Positions 49,547 through 62,900 of a DNA stretch of 64,000 nt are shown here, piece by piece. Source of the stretch: Clavelina lepadiformis (taxonomy: Eukaryota; Chordata; Ascidiacea; Aplousobranchia; Clavelinidae). Below the pieces are notes generated by a model. That model made no database searches. It was not told the origin of the DNA and saw only the letters and a list, made by a program, of their open reading frames with translations. Position 1 is the first letter of the stretch. Each line of letters begins with the position of its first letter. A program made the translations under genes and the position numbers. The stretch is taken from NCBI RefSeq assembly GCF_947623445.1, contig NC_135246.1:16351856-16415855 (forward strand). The letters are read 5' to 3'.

Positions 49547-52231
49547 TGTTATCTTTGAGCTATTCAAGATAACTCTGTTGATAAATGTTTTTCACCTTAA
49601 AATCGCTAAAACAAACATCTTGGTCATTTCTCTTTTTCAGCATTTTTTGAAGCTTAGTCCAAAAAAGTAATAATTTTGAAACTTGGTTGATGCTTTGATT
49701 TAAATTCGATACAGCTTTCTGGCCCATTCGTTTTTAATATTGTTTATTTTCGTTCACTCATTTATAAAGTACCTTTATTTGCTGTTCAGTGCTCAACCTA
49801 ATAAAACAGTATTTGCTCACATTTTTGCTTCTCATAAACTAATTCCTGAACTTGAACTTGCCAATCGGCTTTGTACTAAATGCTCATACTTATACAAGCA
49901 TGAGCTAGTTCTTAATTTTTAGTTGCAACGTTTGATTTGCTGTTTTGGTCCAACAGATTCAGCAGAATGCGAAGATTTATTAATACATCAAGTATGAATG
50001 CTCTGTACGGTGGTCGGTCACTTCAAGCCACGGAAGATTCAACCAGCAGATGCTGGTTGGGTTGTCTTGGGTTTAGTCTTTCTGTGTTCACCCGTGGGTT
50101 GAATACACTTGAAACCGCTGATTACATCAAGTGCACTTAAATATGCCAAGTGGAAATAGTTACTCATGTGTGGATGTTAATTTGCCAAATATACTTTTTC
50201 TAGTTGTCATGTGAATAATAGTGTCGCATTATCACATGCAACGATGCCATACGGAGTTGTTTAGCAGATTATTAAAGTCTATGCCGTTACATGTTTCACT
50301 GCGTACAATGTTTCCGTGTATACAAGTAAAAAGAAATAGACTCAAGTTATTTTATGAGGATGACTAATATACCGCAGCTTACTTCCTGGTTCATAATTAA
50401 TGCTCGTCTCATCCAAACGTATCTTGGCAAGAAAGTTTCCAAGAAATTAATCACGTAAGTGTCTGGAAAACTAAAAACGACTCACGTTAATGTGCAGATA
50501 TATTTAGACAATTGTATTGTAAAAATCTTCAGAAAATGTGATTTTTGTTTTCTTACTTTTCTTTCGTTTTTTTGTTTCTTGTTCTGCTCATATGTCATAT
50601 AAGCTTTCGAAACTGTCACTTTTAGAAAAGCTGTTCATGTTTCTTTTCTGGCCGGCCTATTCACACATTTGTGTTGAACCAAGACATCAGTTTTAACAGC
50701 AGCAGTCAACAAGGGACCAAACCAAACATACTTCACAAAACAATACTGAATAGCTTTTTTACCAATCAAAGGGTGTAATTAAGCGACGCTATACTGATAG
50801 AATGAGATGAAAGGAAACCTAAAGCTAAAACGACATGGAGCAATTATCATATAAGACATGGTTAAATATATTAGAGTCTTACGTAATAATTAAATAACAC
50901 GCGACGTCATTTCGTAACATTCACTCGGATATCATTTAATATTACAGGAAAATGTACTTTCCCTTACTCCACATCGATGCAGGGCTATTAGGCTTAAACA
51001 ATGAGATGGAAGTCATAAGTTTTATCAATAAATTGGATTTTGGCAATCTCTATTTTTAGTGTGCGTCAGATATATACTGTAGTTCTGTGGCCTTGGAAAT
51101 TACCTACAAGTATTAAAACTTCATATTTCATATTCACTCTTAAAGAATTTTCAATTAAGAAAGACGTAATTGAAATTATACAGCCAACTATATTTTGTGC
51201 CTTTACACATTTTTGTCAGGAATTTTTTAACGGTTTCGTTCTAGTTAAAGTTGTGTAAAAATGCAAACAGTCTTGGTAATTCGTGGTTAAAAATCATGAC
51301 TCGCAGTCTATGTCGTAAATTTTTCTTGGAAGTCACTTTTTACGTATGATTAAATGCCAGGAAAAATTTCTTAAGCAAATAATTTTAATTTTGTATAAGA
51401 TTAAAATTATTTTTTAACTTATTCATGCAAAGAAACGTATAGCACGAAATACATTTAAAGCAATTATATAAGTGCGTCATCGTTTTTACACGCAAATTTG
51501 AGTGTAGATTTGTGGCACGCACTGTTCTCTGGTTAACTTCTTCTATCAACTTCTAAAAATCGTTTGAAAATTTTAAAGTTTCTCTGGCTTGCTTTCAAAG
51601 TTTCAGTGTCAGAATTACAATCTACTGCTTGCTAGTTGGCCTGTATGTGATTTTTATTGACATTCTTCTATCTTGGTTAAATAAGTTATTTGGTTTATAG
51701 ATGCAACAATTTAAGACATAGATTGTTTTAGAGTGTCGAAACTTGGGATTTTATGTTTTACTTAAGAAAGCATATATATTAAAATTTGTAAGTAGAATGA
51801 GAAAACTTTTACGGTTGTTCAACTTTCACGACAAAATCATGATGATGATTAAACAAATAAGATAAAAGTATATTATGTCCTCTTGCGTTTTGAAATTGAA
51901 TTTTTCTTCCAGTTAAACTTAGATGGAGGTGCAATTAAGCCTTTTCGCTGTTAAAAATCGTGATCAGGAAACTTTTGGCAGCAAAATATTTTCAGATGAC
52001 ACAATTTGTGTCTAGCCGATCGATGCTGGGTCAGGAACGATTTCTGAAAACAAAATTCGCTTGATAAATAATTGAAAGGAAATGATTCCTTCTCGTCAAA
52101 GTAGGTCTAAGAAGGAAAAGGAATATTGCAAGCGCTACAATTGAGCGTCATCATTTTATATCTAAATTAATAAAGCGTTAAATTTTGCGTTGTTAAAATC
52201 AATTATTTCTACCATAATAACACATGCTTAC
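49547..52231. other. Long spacer between genes B and C
   Basis: This is the gene B promoter side and the gene C 3' side. I searched the minus strand for a transmembrane exon in phase 1 for gene C and did not find one. 51910-52110 is alike to 59650-59840 (shared TGCTGGGTCA, ACGATTTCTGAAAACAAAATTCGCTTGA), so it belongs to the C/D duplicated block. Otherwise AT-rich without genes. Confidence 0.45.
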
Positions 52232-55200
52232 CTCGACAATCTCCGTCTCTGTATTCAAGAGGCTCCACGCAAACACATGTGTGTCCTCCGATAGTATTTC
52301 TACAAACACTGCTGCCACCACAGACATTTACATTCAATGAGCATTCATCGATATCTAAAACAATTCACACAGAGTAGTGTAAGCATATGTCTTCGCATGT
52401 TAAGATAACAATGTGTTTGTGGCTTGTTTATATGCTTTTTCATCGAATCGGTTGATATACTGTAGATGGTCTCAAATATACCTGCGCAATCTCTACCGTC
52501 TCCAATAAAACCCGGGTTGCAAGCGCAGTCGAAAGAATCGAGAGCTTCAAAGCATGTAGCATTTACATTGCAATCAACTAACGGCGATGAACAACTGTTT
52601 GCTTCTAAAACGTAACATATTTCCTGTTTTAACTGTAGTTGGCACTAACACGCATGTTTCTTTAGGAAAGGCAATAACTCTTTCCTGTATTTTACACAAT
52701 ACTTTGTATGATGGAAAATGCAGTTGTACATGTCATATTTTAAATCCAAACCAGATTTAGAGATTTCAAAATAAGAAACCAGTGATACGCTTAAAATAAG
52801 AAAAAAATCTTCATAAATACTTCTACAGGTTTTTCCATCTCCAATGTATCCAGGAAAGCATTCGCAAACATAACTTCCGTCCGTATTAGTACAGCTTGCA
52901 CTTTGTAAATTACATTTGTGGACTCCACTCTCACATTCGTCAATATCTGTGAAATGAGGTTTTATTCGATATTAGGCTATAGTTAGTTAGATTACACGAT
53001 GGCATTTTATGTTTTTCACAAACACAATAGTTTCACAATGCTGCCACTCTTGCTGTCAAAAAAAGTTTGCCGTTACATCTAAAATTCGTTGGTGAATATT
53101 TGCTTGTGAACTAGTTTTATTAGAAGTATAGTTTATTGGCATTCCTTTTCAAAAATAATGTGTAAACATGACAGCATTTAGCACATTTCACACCACCTTC
53201 GCAATTCTCTCCATTCCTGGTGTAACCTGGCAAGCATTCCGAAAATGAATTGCCGTTACCATTGCATCTGGTTTTCTCTGGATCGCAGCTGGAAAACGGA
53301 TCAACTCCCACGTTTGGAGTTGGCGGTTGTCTTATTTCTGGGAATGGCAAAACCGTTTAGTCAAATACGTGGTAAACAATATTTTCTTCCAGGTACAGAT
53401 ATATCGCAATTAATATTTTTGAAAAGTACCTGTACATTGTGTGCCGTTACCAATATACCCATCAGGACAAACACAACCGAAACTTCCAGGAAAGTTAACG
53501 CATAATGCATTTGGATCGCAATTACTGGCACCTTCCAGACATTCGTCAAAGTCTGTTTGCATAATTCAAATAACATTAAGTTTTTCAATGTAATTAAAAA
53601 AGTATATAGAAAATTCATGTTAATCGATTTTGTATAATTTTTAAAAGATTGTGTACGTCTGTTTTTGATAACTTTGTCAACTGCACATACCACGGCAATC
53701 CGTCCCAACTCCGGTGTAACCATTCAGACACTGACACAGAAAATCTCCACCAATATCTATACACCTTGCTCTTTGTGGGTCGCAGTTGTGATTTCCAGGG
53801 GCACACACGTCAATGTCTGTATTCAAAATTATATGTTAGAGCAATCAGAAATTATGCTTAAAAGCAATTACAGTAAATCAGCTTTGCATCCTCAAATAAG
53901 CATTTTGACTTGTGCGAGATAACTTTCGAAAAAAAAATCATCTTTTTACTCAGTAATAAATTCTAATTTTGAAAAAATTCTTAAAACTTACTTGCGCACT
54001 GGGTCCCATCCCCAGTGTATCCTTCCAAACAAGCACACTCAAAGGTTCCCGGGAAATTACCACATACGGCGTTGGGGTGGCAAATAAGTCCCCCTGAGAT
54101 GCATTCATCAATATCTGCATATGAACACACGCGAAATGATGAGGGATCCGATTTCGTCCCGAAGACGGAAAACGAACAATTAAATATTAGTATTTTTGTA
54201 TAAAGCTTAAAAATCAGATTTCAATCATTCTTAACAGTTTTTAACTAATTAATTATTAATATTATTATTATAATAATAATAATATATTATACTATAATTA
54301 TTATTATTGATATTATTATAACAGATTTTTATCAATTAATATTATGAACAAGCAGCCTCCTTAAATTTATAAACAAATAATAAACACTCGCTAGAAAATT
54401 TACATCCTATACCTTCGCATTCAACCCCATCACCAGTGTAACCACTGAGACATTCACAGAAAAACGTTCCATTTGCATTAATGCATCTTGCTCTTTCTGG
54501 GTCACAGTTATGATTCCCACTGACACAGATATCGACATCTAAACAGCCAAAGATACCACAGAATAGCATTAGTTTGGCGAGGTAAATGAAATTAAGTTGA
54601 TTTTCAGTATGAGTACACACTGACAAAATGAATATTAATATTGTTCAACGGTGATAAAATCAACAAGTAGCCCAACTGGCGTACATATATTCCATGCAAT
54701 CCGTCACCAGTATATATCCGGAGACAATCCTTTAAAACTTCTCGTAATGCTATAATGCGATAAAAAAACGTGTAAGAAATCTATATCTTAAATTCTGTGG
54801 AACTTACTGTCGCAACTATATCCATCGCCTGTGTAACCGTCTGGGCATAAACATAAGAAACCTCCGTCAAAATTTTCGCAGAGCGCTTTTGGATCACAAG
54901 CCGCCGATCCTTCGGTGCATTCATCAACATCTAATATGTAATTATTTCTTGAGATTTAACACCGATTAATGAAGTTGTATAGACTATATGTAGATATAAT
55001 GTTATTAATGCACGCTTAATAAAAGTTCTATCGCCTTACACCTTGTGTCATGCTGGCAGCGCTCTTTGGTTTGAAATTATTCATACAAGAAACAAGCGCT
55101 AAGTACTACGGTATATTTACTCTGAAGAGGACAAATTAGCTGATAACCTTAACAAACCGACAAAGCCGCCAAAAACAAGACAATTTTACCTTCCGCGCAA

Positions 55201-57061
55201 CATGTCCCACGCCAACCCAACTCGCAAAAACATTCTGTTGATCTAATTTCTCCATTGAAACAAAATCGATTGCAAGGTCTGTTTTCAATCAAATCATCGG
55301 GACACGACAATCCTTCACATGAAGATTGCACTTGTATGAATCTTTCACGGGTGGAAGTTCCGCTTGGCCCACACTGTGTCGAGCAATTGCTCCAAGGTGT
55401 CCAAGGCGAAACCTGGCAGTCAACTACGAGATATAAGTGATTAATATTTAAACGCAAAAGCTAGGCAATATCGGTAAAAATTTAAAAGTCACGATTTGAG
55501 ATATGATGATCTGCATATTGTCAAGTCTTTATCTGCATATCGTGACCAATTTGGATAAATCTTTTCATAAAATTAAAAGCGGGATATGTATGAAAATTAT
55601 GATGTCCATACCGGGACAGCAACGTTGATTGCAAGATTCACTTTGCTCCGCTAAATCTTCGCAAGCAGTTCCACCACATGAGCCAACTACGTCTATCGTT
55701 CTGTTTCTCGTACGAGTACCGAGTCCGCATTCCCGATCGCAGCTATACGTAAAGATCTTGTTAACTTTACATTTAAATTAAATCAAACCAAAAAATCACG
55801 TGCTCAAAACTAAAACGTTTAAAATGTTGGTTAAAATGTGAACAGTAATCAGCAGTTTCAAATAAATTGCTCTACCTGGACCACATGGACCAGTCGGACA
55901 ATCGGCAATTTACCGGGCAACATACGTCATTGCATGTTTCTTCCTCCGCACTTTCACCAGTACATTCTTCACCACCACAAGTACTTACTTTTGCTATTGT
56001 TCTTGTCCGTGTTCGAAGCCCTAAAAGTTGCAATTATCTTGCTAAGAAAATCGGCTGATAACTTGTTTTGTAAAGACTTTCTATATAGAATATGTTTTAA
56101 AACGGATATTGTCGGCCTACATACTTGACAAGTTTTTTGGAAACACGTAAATCATACAGACTTCTGTTATTCCTTACCTGAATTACATGTTTTTGTACAC
56201 CCACTCCATTCTTGCCAACCACCCCAGATACAGTTAACAGCACAACATTGAGTATTGCATTCCCGAGATTCACTTAACGGTTCTGTGCAAATAGATCCTC
56301 CGCAACTCGATGTGGTCTGGATCGCTCTGGAACGCGTCTGCAGCCCACCATCACATGTTGCTGAGCAATAATCGAAGCTACTCCAAGGTCCCAACTTACA
56401 GTCTACGGGACAACAGCCCGTGTTGCAGGGTCGGAAATCACTCGTCGAGCCAATGCAAGATTGACCACCACAACTAGCTTCCGTTTTTATACTTCTAACC
56501 CGAACTCGCGTTCCACCGCCACAACGCTGTGAACATAATCCGAAGCTGCTCCATGGTCCCCAAACGCAGTCGACAGGGCCCGTAAAACAATGCTCTGACG
56601 ACAATGTCGAGCCATAGCAGGGTAAACCACCACAGCGAGCAGTGACAAAACCTCTTGACCTTGTTCGTTTTCCCCAACCGCAGGTCGCAGAGCAGCTGCC
56701 CCAGGCACCCCAAGATGCCCACATGCAATGTCTTGGGCAACAAAACCAGTTGCAACGTTTTGCTTGTGGAAGAATACAAATTCCACAACTGCCACTTGGT
56801 TTTACAAGTATTGGACTTTGAACTCCTCCACCGCACGATCGAGAACATTGACCCCACTTCCACAAGCAAGGAGACCTATCACAGAATGGAAAGCCGGGTG
56901 TCCTATTCAAAACACAAAAAAAGAAGATAGTAAATGTGTAAAAACGTTTTTTCAATTTCAGTATTAAAAACTTTTACTTACCTTGGAGCAGCCATGGAAA
57001 GGCTGAAAATGAAACAAAGTAATAAGCCTTGTGATGGTAGTAGCAGATGTAAGACTCTCAT
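52232..57061 (-). CDS. Gene C: secreted or membrane TSR/EGF protein, 3' end not found
   Basis: Signal exon 57061-56982 ([15 protein letters not shown]) is followed by TSR exon 56902-56178 (four tandem TSRs and the start of a fifth), then 56020-55876, 55742-55612 and 55423-55190. Nine EGF exons follow: 54930-54808, 54538-54413, 54114-53992, 53816-53691, 53552-53430, 53337-53197, 52946-52821, 52604-52482 and 52354-52232. All join in phase, and the visible coding part is about 800 aa. TSRs show [28 protein letters not shown] and [15 protein letters not shown]. The 131-nt TSR exon (55742-55612) has the same length as its counterparts in A and B. The EGF at 53337-53197 is atypical: it starts EIRQPPTPN and one cysteine is replaced (FSEC where gene D has FCEC), so it may not fold normally. 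The last EGF ends in phase 1, so at least one more exon must follow below 52232. Confidence 0.82.
54245..54320. repeat. ATT/AAT microsatellite forming an inverted repeat
   Basis: A run of ATT units is followed by AAT units and again ATT units in a gene C intron. It can fold into an almost pure A/T hairpin. Confidence 0.8.
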
Positions 57062-59957
57062 GTTATGATGTTACATAAACACTCACGTACTATAAAGTTG
57101 ACCTGTCAGTTAGATGCGCAACGTAAAACAAGCTTAAAACTCATATCAAACATGCTTTGTTTCATGGAGACTACCTTGTCGCAAGCTCGAACATGATCTA
57201 TAGTCAAAGAGCAACACAGTTTCCAAACCAGTTTGCTCAAGATAATACTTTCACTAAACTGAAACTTTAGATATACTCGACTTAAAACCGCTTCTTATGT
57301 TTATAATAAAGTTGAAAACGTTTAGAGTTTTCCTTTGTAATTTCTAGGAAATTTAGATATTTAATTTTACTTTAATAATGTTTGCTCAAGATGCCTGTGC
57401 TGATTTTTTCTTGCTTGAATGCAGTACACCATACTGCAATTGTTAGGTTTGAGTCTCTGTTTTGCTTTTACGTACTTGTCTTCCCATTTAAGCGTCATTA
57501 GTCTTCTTCATTGCACTCTGTAGGTTGCGACTTATGTTTCTAAACAGGACGCAAGTGAGGCAAATTATTATGAATTTTCACAAAGACATCATTTTCTTTT
57601 ATAAAGATCGCTAGACGTGCTCTTCTAAAACTTATGTGCTTCCATACTCCGAGCCAGGAATGTCAGCATAGTTACTGGTTGTCACAAATCTTCGACATTC
57701 CGTAAACGTCGAAAGCATTCTCACTTAGTTAATTAAGATAAAAATCCATTCTTTATTGCACGGCTAAGCTTTAAAATGAAGTAATGTCTGGCAGAACCGA
57801 CAGGAAGTGGACTTGCAACTAAAAACTTACAGAGACACGATCATTTATATTTGGAAGAAAGATGTCACGATGTTGAATGCTTCAAACACAATGCATGAGA
57901 CGACTGATCGTCTCAATTTGTAATAAATTCTTTGACAGTTTTGATGTATTATCAACTAACTAATGACATAATAGTGCTTAATCAGACAGGCTTTGTCGCA
58001 AAAAGTACAACGGGCTCCAAATGTCTTGCCCAACAACTTATCTGTAAAATCTGAACGTCGGTAGCGACGGCGGTTTGCGCTGGACTATTTTACAGAATTT
58101 ATAACCATGTCCAATATCGTGATACCCGACCTTAATTCGACGCTTTCCTATAATTTATACTCTCTCGCTGTAACGATTCTTCAGTGCAAAAGAAAATGGA
58201 TTTATATTTCGAAAGCGTCGAAGTGTAAGTGTAAAGCACAACGGTAAAAAGTGAAAGACAAAAGCCAAAGTTTCTTTCGAATCGTGGTTGCTCGCAGTCG
58301 TGATCAATCAAAACTGCGGTCTGCCCGAGACTTTTGACAAAACTAAAGAACACGAAAAAATGAACACGTCTAAAACGTTTACATTTCATATTTAATTACC
58401 GGCATTGTTTGACGTCAGTAGTGTAATGATGAGATGGTTATCACTGCAGTATACAAGCAACTTGCCGATAACAGACGGACACTTTTTCAATAACAGCACA
58501 AGTTTTTACTATTCACATGGTTCATAGCACGAACTAAAAAACGATGTTTGCTGATTTTGTAAACGACTTAATTCCGAAAAATCCGCTTTATTAGAATTTG
58601 GATAAATCCTTATCAGGTAAAACTCTATTGCTAATTCTATAATGATTAGCAACAAAATTCAACAGTGATTAAAAAATTTTTTAAAAAAGAGATTTTTAGA
58701 AAAGAAAAAGATTTTAAGGCCATTAAGTCTATTTTGCTCGCGTAGTTTGACCACTATCCAAGTCTTCCTGACACCGTTTGCGCATTTTGATCCACACCAC
58801 TACCGGTCAGTGTGCTCAGGTACTCAACTTTAGAGATTAATAATTCAAGTCTAGACCAAATGTTTTTATAACTTGCCATTGACGATGTAATCGGACAGTC
58901 GTTTTTTAAACCTGCCAAAGCACTATGGAGTATTAGTAGGCTATTCAATTTGACCAGAGAATTCTCTTCAAAAAAAACAGCCGTAATAGTATTAATTATA
59001 CCCTCGAAATTACATAAAATACTTAACTTGACTCGAAACAATATTTGAAATGACTCAACTTGACTCGAGTTGTTACATTTTTATTATACAATTCAGCAAT
59101 GAAGAAAAACAAATGTGCTATTGTGTTGCTCAACACAGTAAAATGAACCTTAAAATGATCTTACTTGTGTATACGCGTACAGTGCAGCAAAACGAAACAA
59201 AGTTTATGAAACTTCTTAACTTTTCTTGTTGATAGAAATGGTGTTTTTGCTTTCTGCATTGTTTGATCTCAGATATCGGTTGACTCAATATGACTTAGGT
59301 CATATTTATAAAAAGACTCGAATTGACCAGAGTCACTACTTTCAAATGACGCAATTTGACTTGAGTCTTAGAAGGTAAATGACTTGACATAACTTGTGAC
59401 TCGAGTTCGATGACCTGGTAAGGACACTGCGGCGTATTTGATTAAAATTTCCAAACTATATACAATATATGCTTTACAAAAGAAAGTGTACATCGAAGTG
59501 TGCGTATACATAATGTAAGGAATGAAATTTTTACGAGTGTTTGTTTTTAGGTTTATATCAAGATCATGTTCATCACTAAACTAAAGAAAAGTACCGTATG
59601 CTGTCATTCGTTTTGGACTTAAGTTTTCTAACAGTTTTTTAAAATTAGATCAAGGTGGAATTAAGCCAATTTGTGGTTAACAATTTGTGAAAAAAAACTC
59701 GTTGGCGGTAAAATATTGTTGGATGTGAATAAGGGTGTCTAATTGATTGGTGCTGGGTCAAGAACGATTTCTGAAAACAAAATTCGCTTGACAAATATTT
59801 TAAAGAAAATGATTCGTTTGTGTTAGGGTAAGTCTACCATTGAAGGGAAAATTTTAACTATACTGCAACTAAGCGCCATCAAATTATACAGAAATTAGCG
59901 TGTCCAACTATTGTGCTTTTAAAATCAATTATTTCTGCTATCGCTACGCATGCTTAC
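57062..59957. other. Spacer between genes C and D
   Basis: It contains the gene C promoter and the unseen 3' end of gene D. A minus ORF with an ATG at 58389 (85 codons, to 58132) has a basic start and hydrophobic patches but no recognisable domain. 59650-59840 matches 51910-52110. No transmembrane exon in the needed phase was identified. Confidence 0.4.
58985..59425. repeat. TGACTCGAGT-rich degenerate repeat
   Basis: Variants of TTGACTCGAGT, TGACTCAACTTGACTC and AATGACTTGACAT recur at least eight times (for example around 59032-59070, 59280-59300, 59318-59345 and 59385-59410). This resembles a decayed element with subterminal repeats, but no sharp ends or target duplication are visible. Confidence 0.5.
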
Positions 59958-62900
59958 CTTCACAATCTCCGTCTCTGTGTTCAAAAAGCTCCTCGCAAAC
60001 GCATCTATGTCCTCCGATAGTGTTTATACAAACACTGCTGCCACCACAAACACTTACATTCAATGAGCATTCATCGATATCTAAAGAAACCAAACAAAAG
60101 TTTTTAAGCATTTTTTGCTTGTAAATAAGATGCGTTTGAGGCATGTGACGTTTTTATTCTTCAAACTGCTTGCTATGGATGAGCTTAAATACCTGAGCAA
60201 TCTCTACCGTCTCCTACAAATCCGGGGTTGCAAACGCAGTCAAAGGAATCGAGAGCTTCAAAGCATGTAGCATTTACATGGCAATCAACCAACGGCGATG
60301 AACAACTGCTTGCTTCTAAAACGTAACATATTTCCTATTTTAACTGTAGTTGGCACTAACAGGCGTGTTTCTTTAGGGAAGGTAATAACTCTTTCCTGTA
60401 TTTTACACAATACTTTGTATGATGGAAAATGTAGTTGTACATGTCATATTTGAAATCCAAACCAGATTTAGAGATTTCAAAATCAAAAACCATTGATACG
60501 CTTAAAACAAGAAAAACATTCTTCATAAATACTTCTACAGGTTTTTCCATCTCCAATGTATCCAGGAAAGCATTCGCAAACATAACTTCCGTCCGTATTA
60601 GTACAGCTTGCACTTTGTAAATTACATTTGTGGACTCCACTCTCACATTCGTCAATATCTGTGAAATGAGGTTTTATTCGATATCAGTTAGTTAGATAAC
60701 GAGATGGTGTTTCATGTTTTCACAAACGTCATAGTATCATAAAGCTGTCTCTCTTATTGTCAAAGAAACTTTGTTGTTAAGTATCAAATTCACATATCAT
60801 TATTTGCTTAATTGCAAATAGTTTCACTTAAAGTTAAAATAATATAACTTATTTTCTTTTTCAGAAGTAAACGTGTAAAATTGACAGGATATCACAGAAT
60901 CACACCACCTTCGCAATTCTCTCCATTCCTGGTGTAACCTGGCAAGCATTCACAAAAAAAACCGCCATCATTGTCAACGCAGCTGGTTTTCTCTGGGTCA
61001 CAGTTTAAGCACGGATCGATTCCTGTGTTTGGAGTTGGCTGTTGTCTTATTTCTGTATATGGCAAAAGTTTTTAATTAATTAAGTTGTCTAGATTTTCTT
61101 TGCTGTAAGCTTACTGTACAGATATAACACAACTAATATTTGTGAAAACTTACTTGAACATTGTGTCCCGTTACTGATATACCCATCAAGACAAACACAC
61201 TCGAAACCTCCAGGAAAGTTAACGCATAATGAATTTGGATCGCAATTACTGGCACCTTCTAGACATTCGTCAAAATCTGTTTGCATAATTCAAATAACAT
61301 TAAGTGTTTTAATGTAATTAACAAAATATATCGAAAATTTGTTTAAACCGATTTTGTATAATTTTTAAGAGGTTGTGTACGTCTGTTTTTGATAACTTTG
61401 TCAACTGCACATACCACGGCAATCCGTCCCAACTACGGTATAACCATTCAGACACTGACACAGAAAATCTCCACCAATATCTATACACCTTGCTCTTTGT
61501 GGGTCGCAGTTGTGATTTCCAGGGGCACATACGTCAATGTCTGTAACCAAAGTCATGCTTAAAAACAATTACCATGAACCAAGACTGCGTCGTCAAATTC
61601 GGCATTTGGACTTGAGCGTGATAAGAATTTCCTTATTTTACTGAACAACAAATTTAAAAGTATAATAAAAAATGTTTTAAAGTTACCTAATACGCATTGG
61701 GTCCCATCCCCAGTGTATCCTTCCACACAAGCACACTCAAAAGTTCCCGGGAAATTGCCACATACGGCGTTGGGAGAACAATTATTTTCTCCTGAGATGC
61801 ACTCATCAATATCTGCATATATATATACATGGATAGAAGATAAATCGGTCCTGCAAAGGTTTCAAAATTATTCATAATATTTTGTCAGAGTTGTAAGTCA
61901 TGCCGGGACTTTCGGGTAGGGTTTGGGTTCGGGCAGAGTTCTGGCAGAGTTCGGGCTTAAGTTTGAAAAAAAGCTAGCCAAATTTGAGTCCGAATTTAAA
62001 CTTAAACTTTGCAGCAGCCACGACAGCTTTGCTTCATAATTTCGCTTTCTTTACGCAAATGGGCATGAGCGCAGAGTGCTAAACACCTATCGCAGTGACT
62101 CGCAGCAATTTAAAAAAAGAAGACAGTCAAAGAATGGCATCAAAAGATGACTTTTTCCATCTAGTAAATTTAAATTTCCGAGCAAATTCGAACTTTAAAT
62201 AAGTTATCGGGTAAGAACCGGGTTCGGGTTAGCAATATAAGACTCATATACAACTCTCTTTGGAATCAATTTTTTTACTATACTTCGATCATGGAACCTC
62301 TATTCACCACAAAAAAGCAAACCGTTTTACATTCACTCACCGTTGCACGAAATCCCATCCCCAGTATAGCCTTCAGCACAAGAACATACAAAACCTCCTG
62401 GAATATTGCTACATATGGCGTTGGAATCACAATTGCTAACATCTAGAATGCATTCGTCAATATCTGCAACGATAAAACAATAAGAAGTTAGCATTTTTGT
62501 ATAAAAAAGCAGTGTTTTTACAAAGGTAACAGAATTATTAAGCTATCTCTTTTGCTGTCAAAGAAAATTTGTTCTTACGTTTCAAATCCACATGTAATTA
62601 TTTGCTTAACTGCGAATAGTTTTACCTAAAATTAATATAACTTATTTTCTTTTTCAGAAGTAAACGTATAAAATTGACAGGATATCACAGAATCACACCA
62701 CCTTCGCAATTCTCTCCATTCCTGGTGTAACCTGGCAAGCATTCACAAACAAAATCGCCATCGTTGTCAACGCAGCTGGTTTTATCTGGGTCACAGTTTA
62801 AGCACGGACCGATTGCTGTGTTTGGAGTTGGCTGTTGTCTTATTTCTGTATATGGCAAAAGTTTTTAATTAATTAAGTTTTCAAGATTTTCTTTGCTGTA

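Noticed and set aside
58132-58389. 85-aa minus ORF as last exon of gene D
   Set aside because: It opens with its own ATG, shows no acceptor in the needed phase, and has no similarity to the gene A membrane and tail exons.
61905-62235. G-rich GGGTTCGGG stretch in the gene D intron as a separate transposon
   Set aside because: The end motifs are in direct, not inverted, order and no target duplication is visible. Its second copy is explained by the 1,793-bp duplication.
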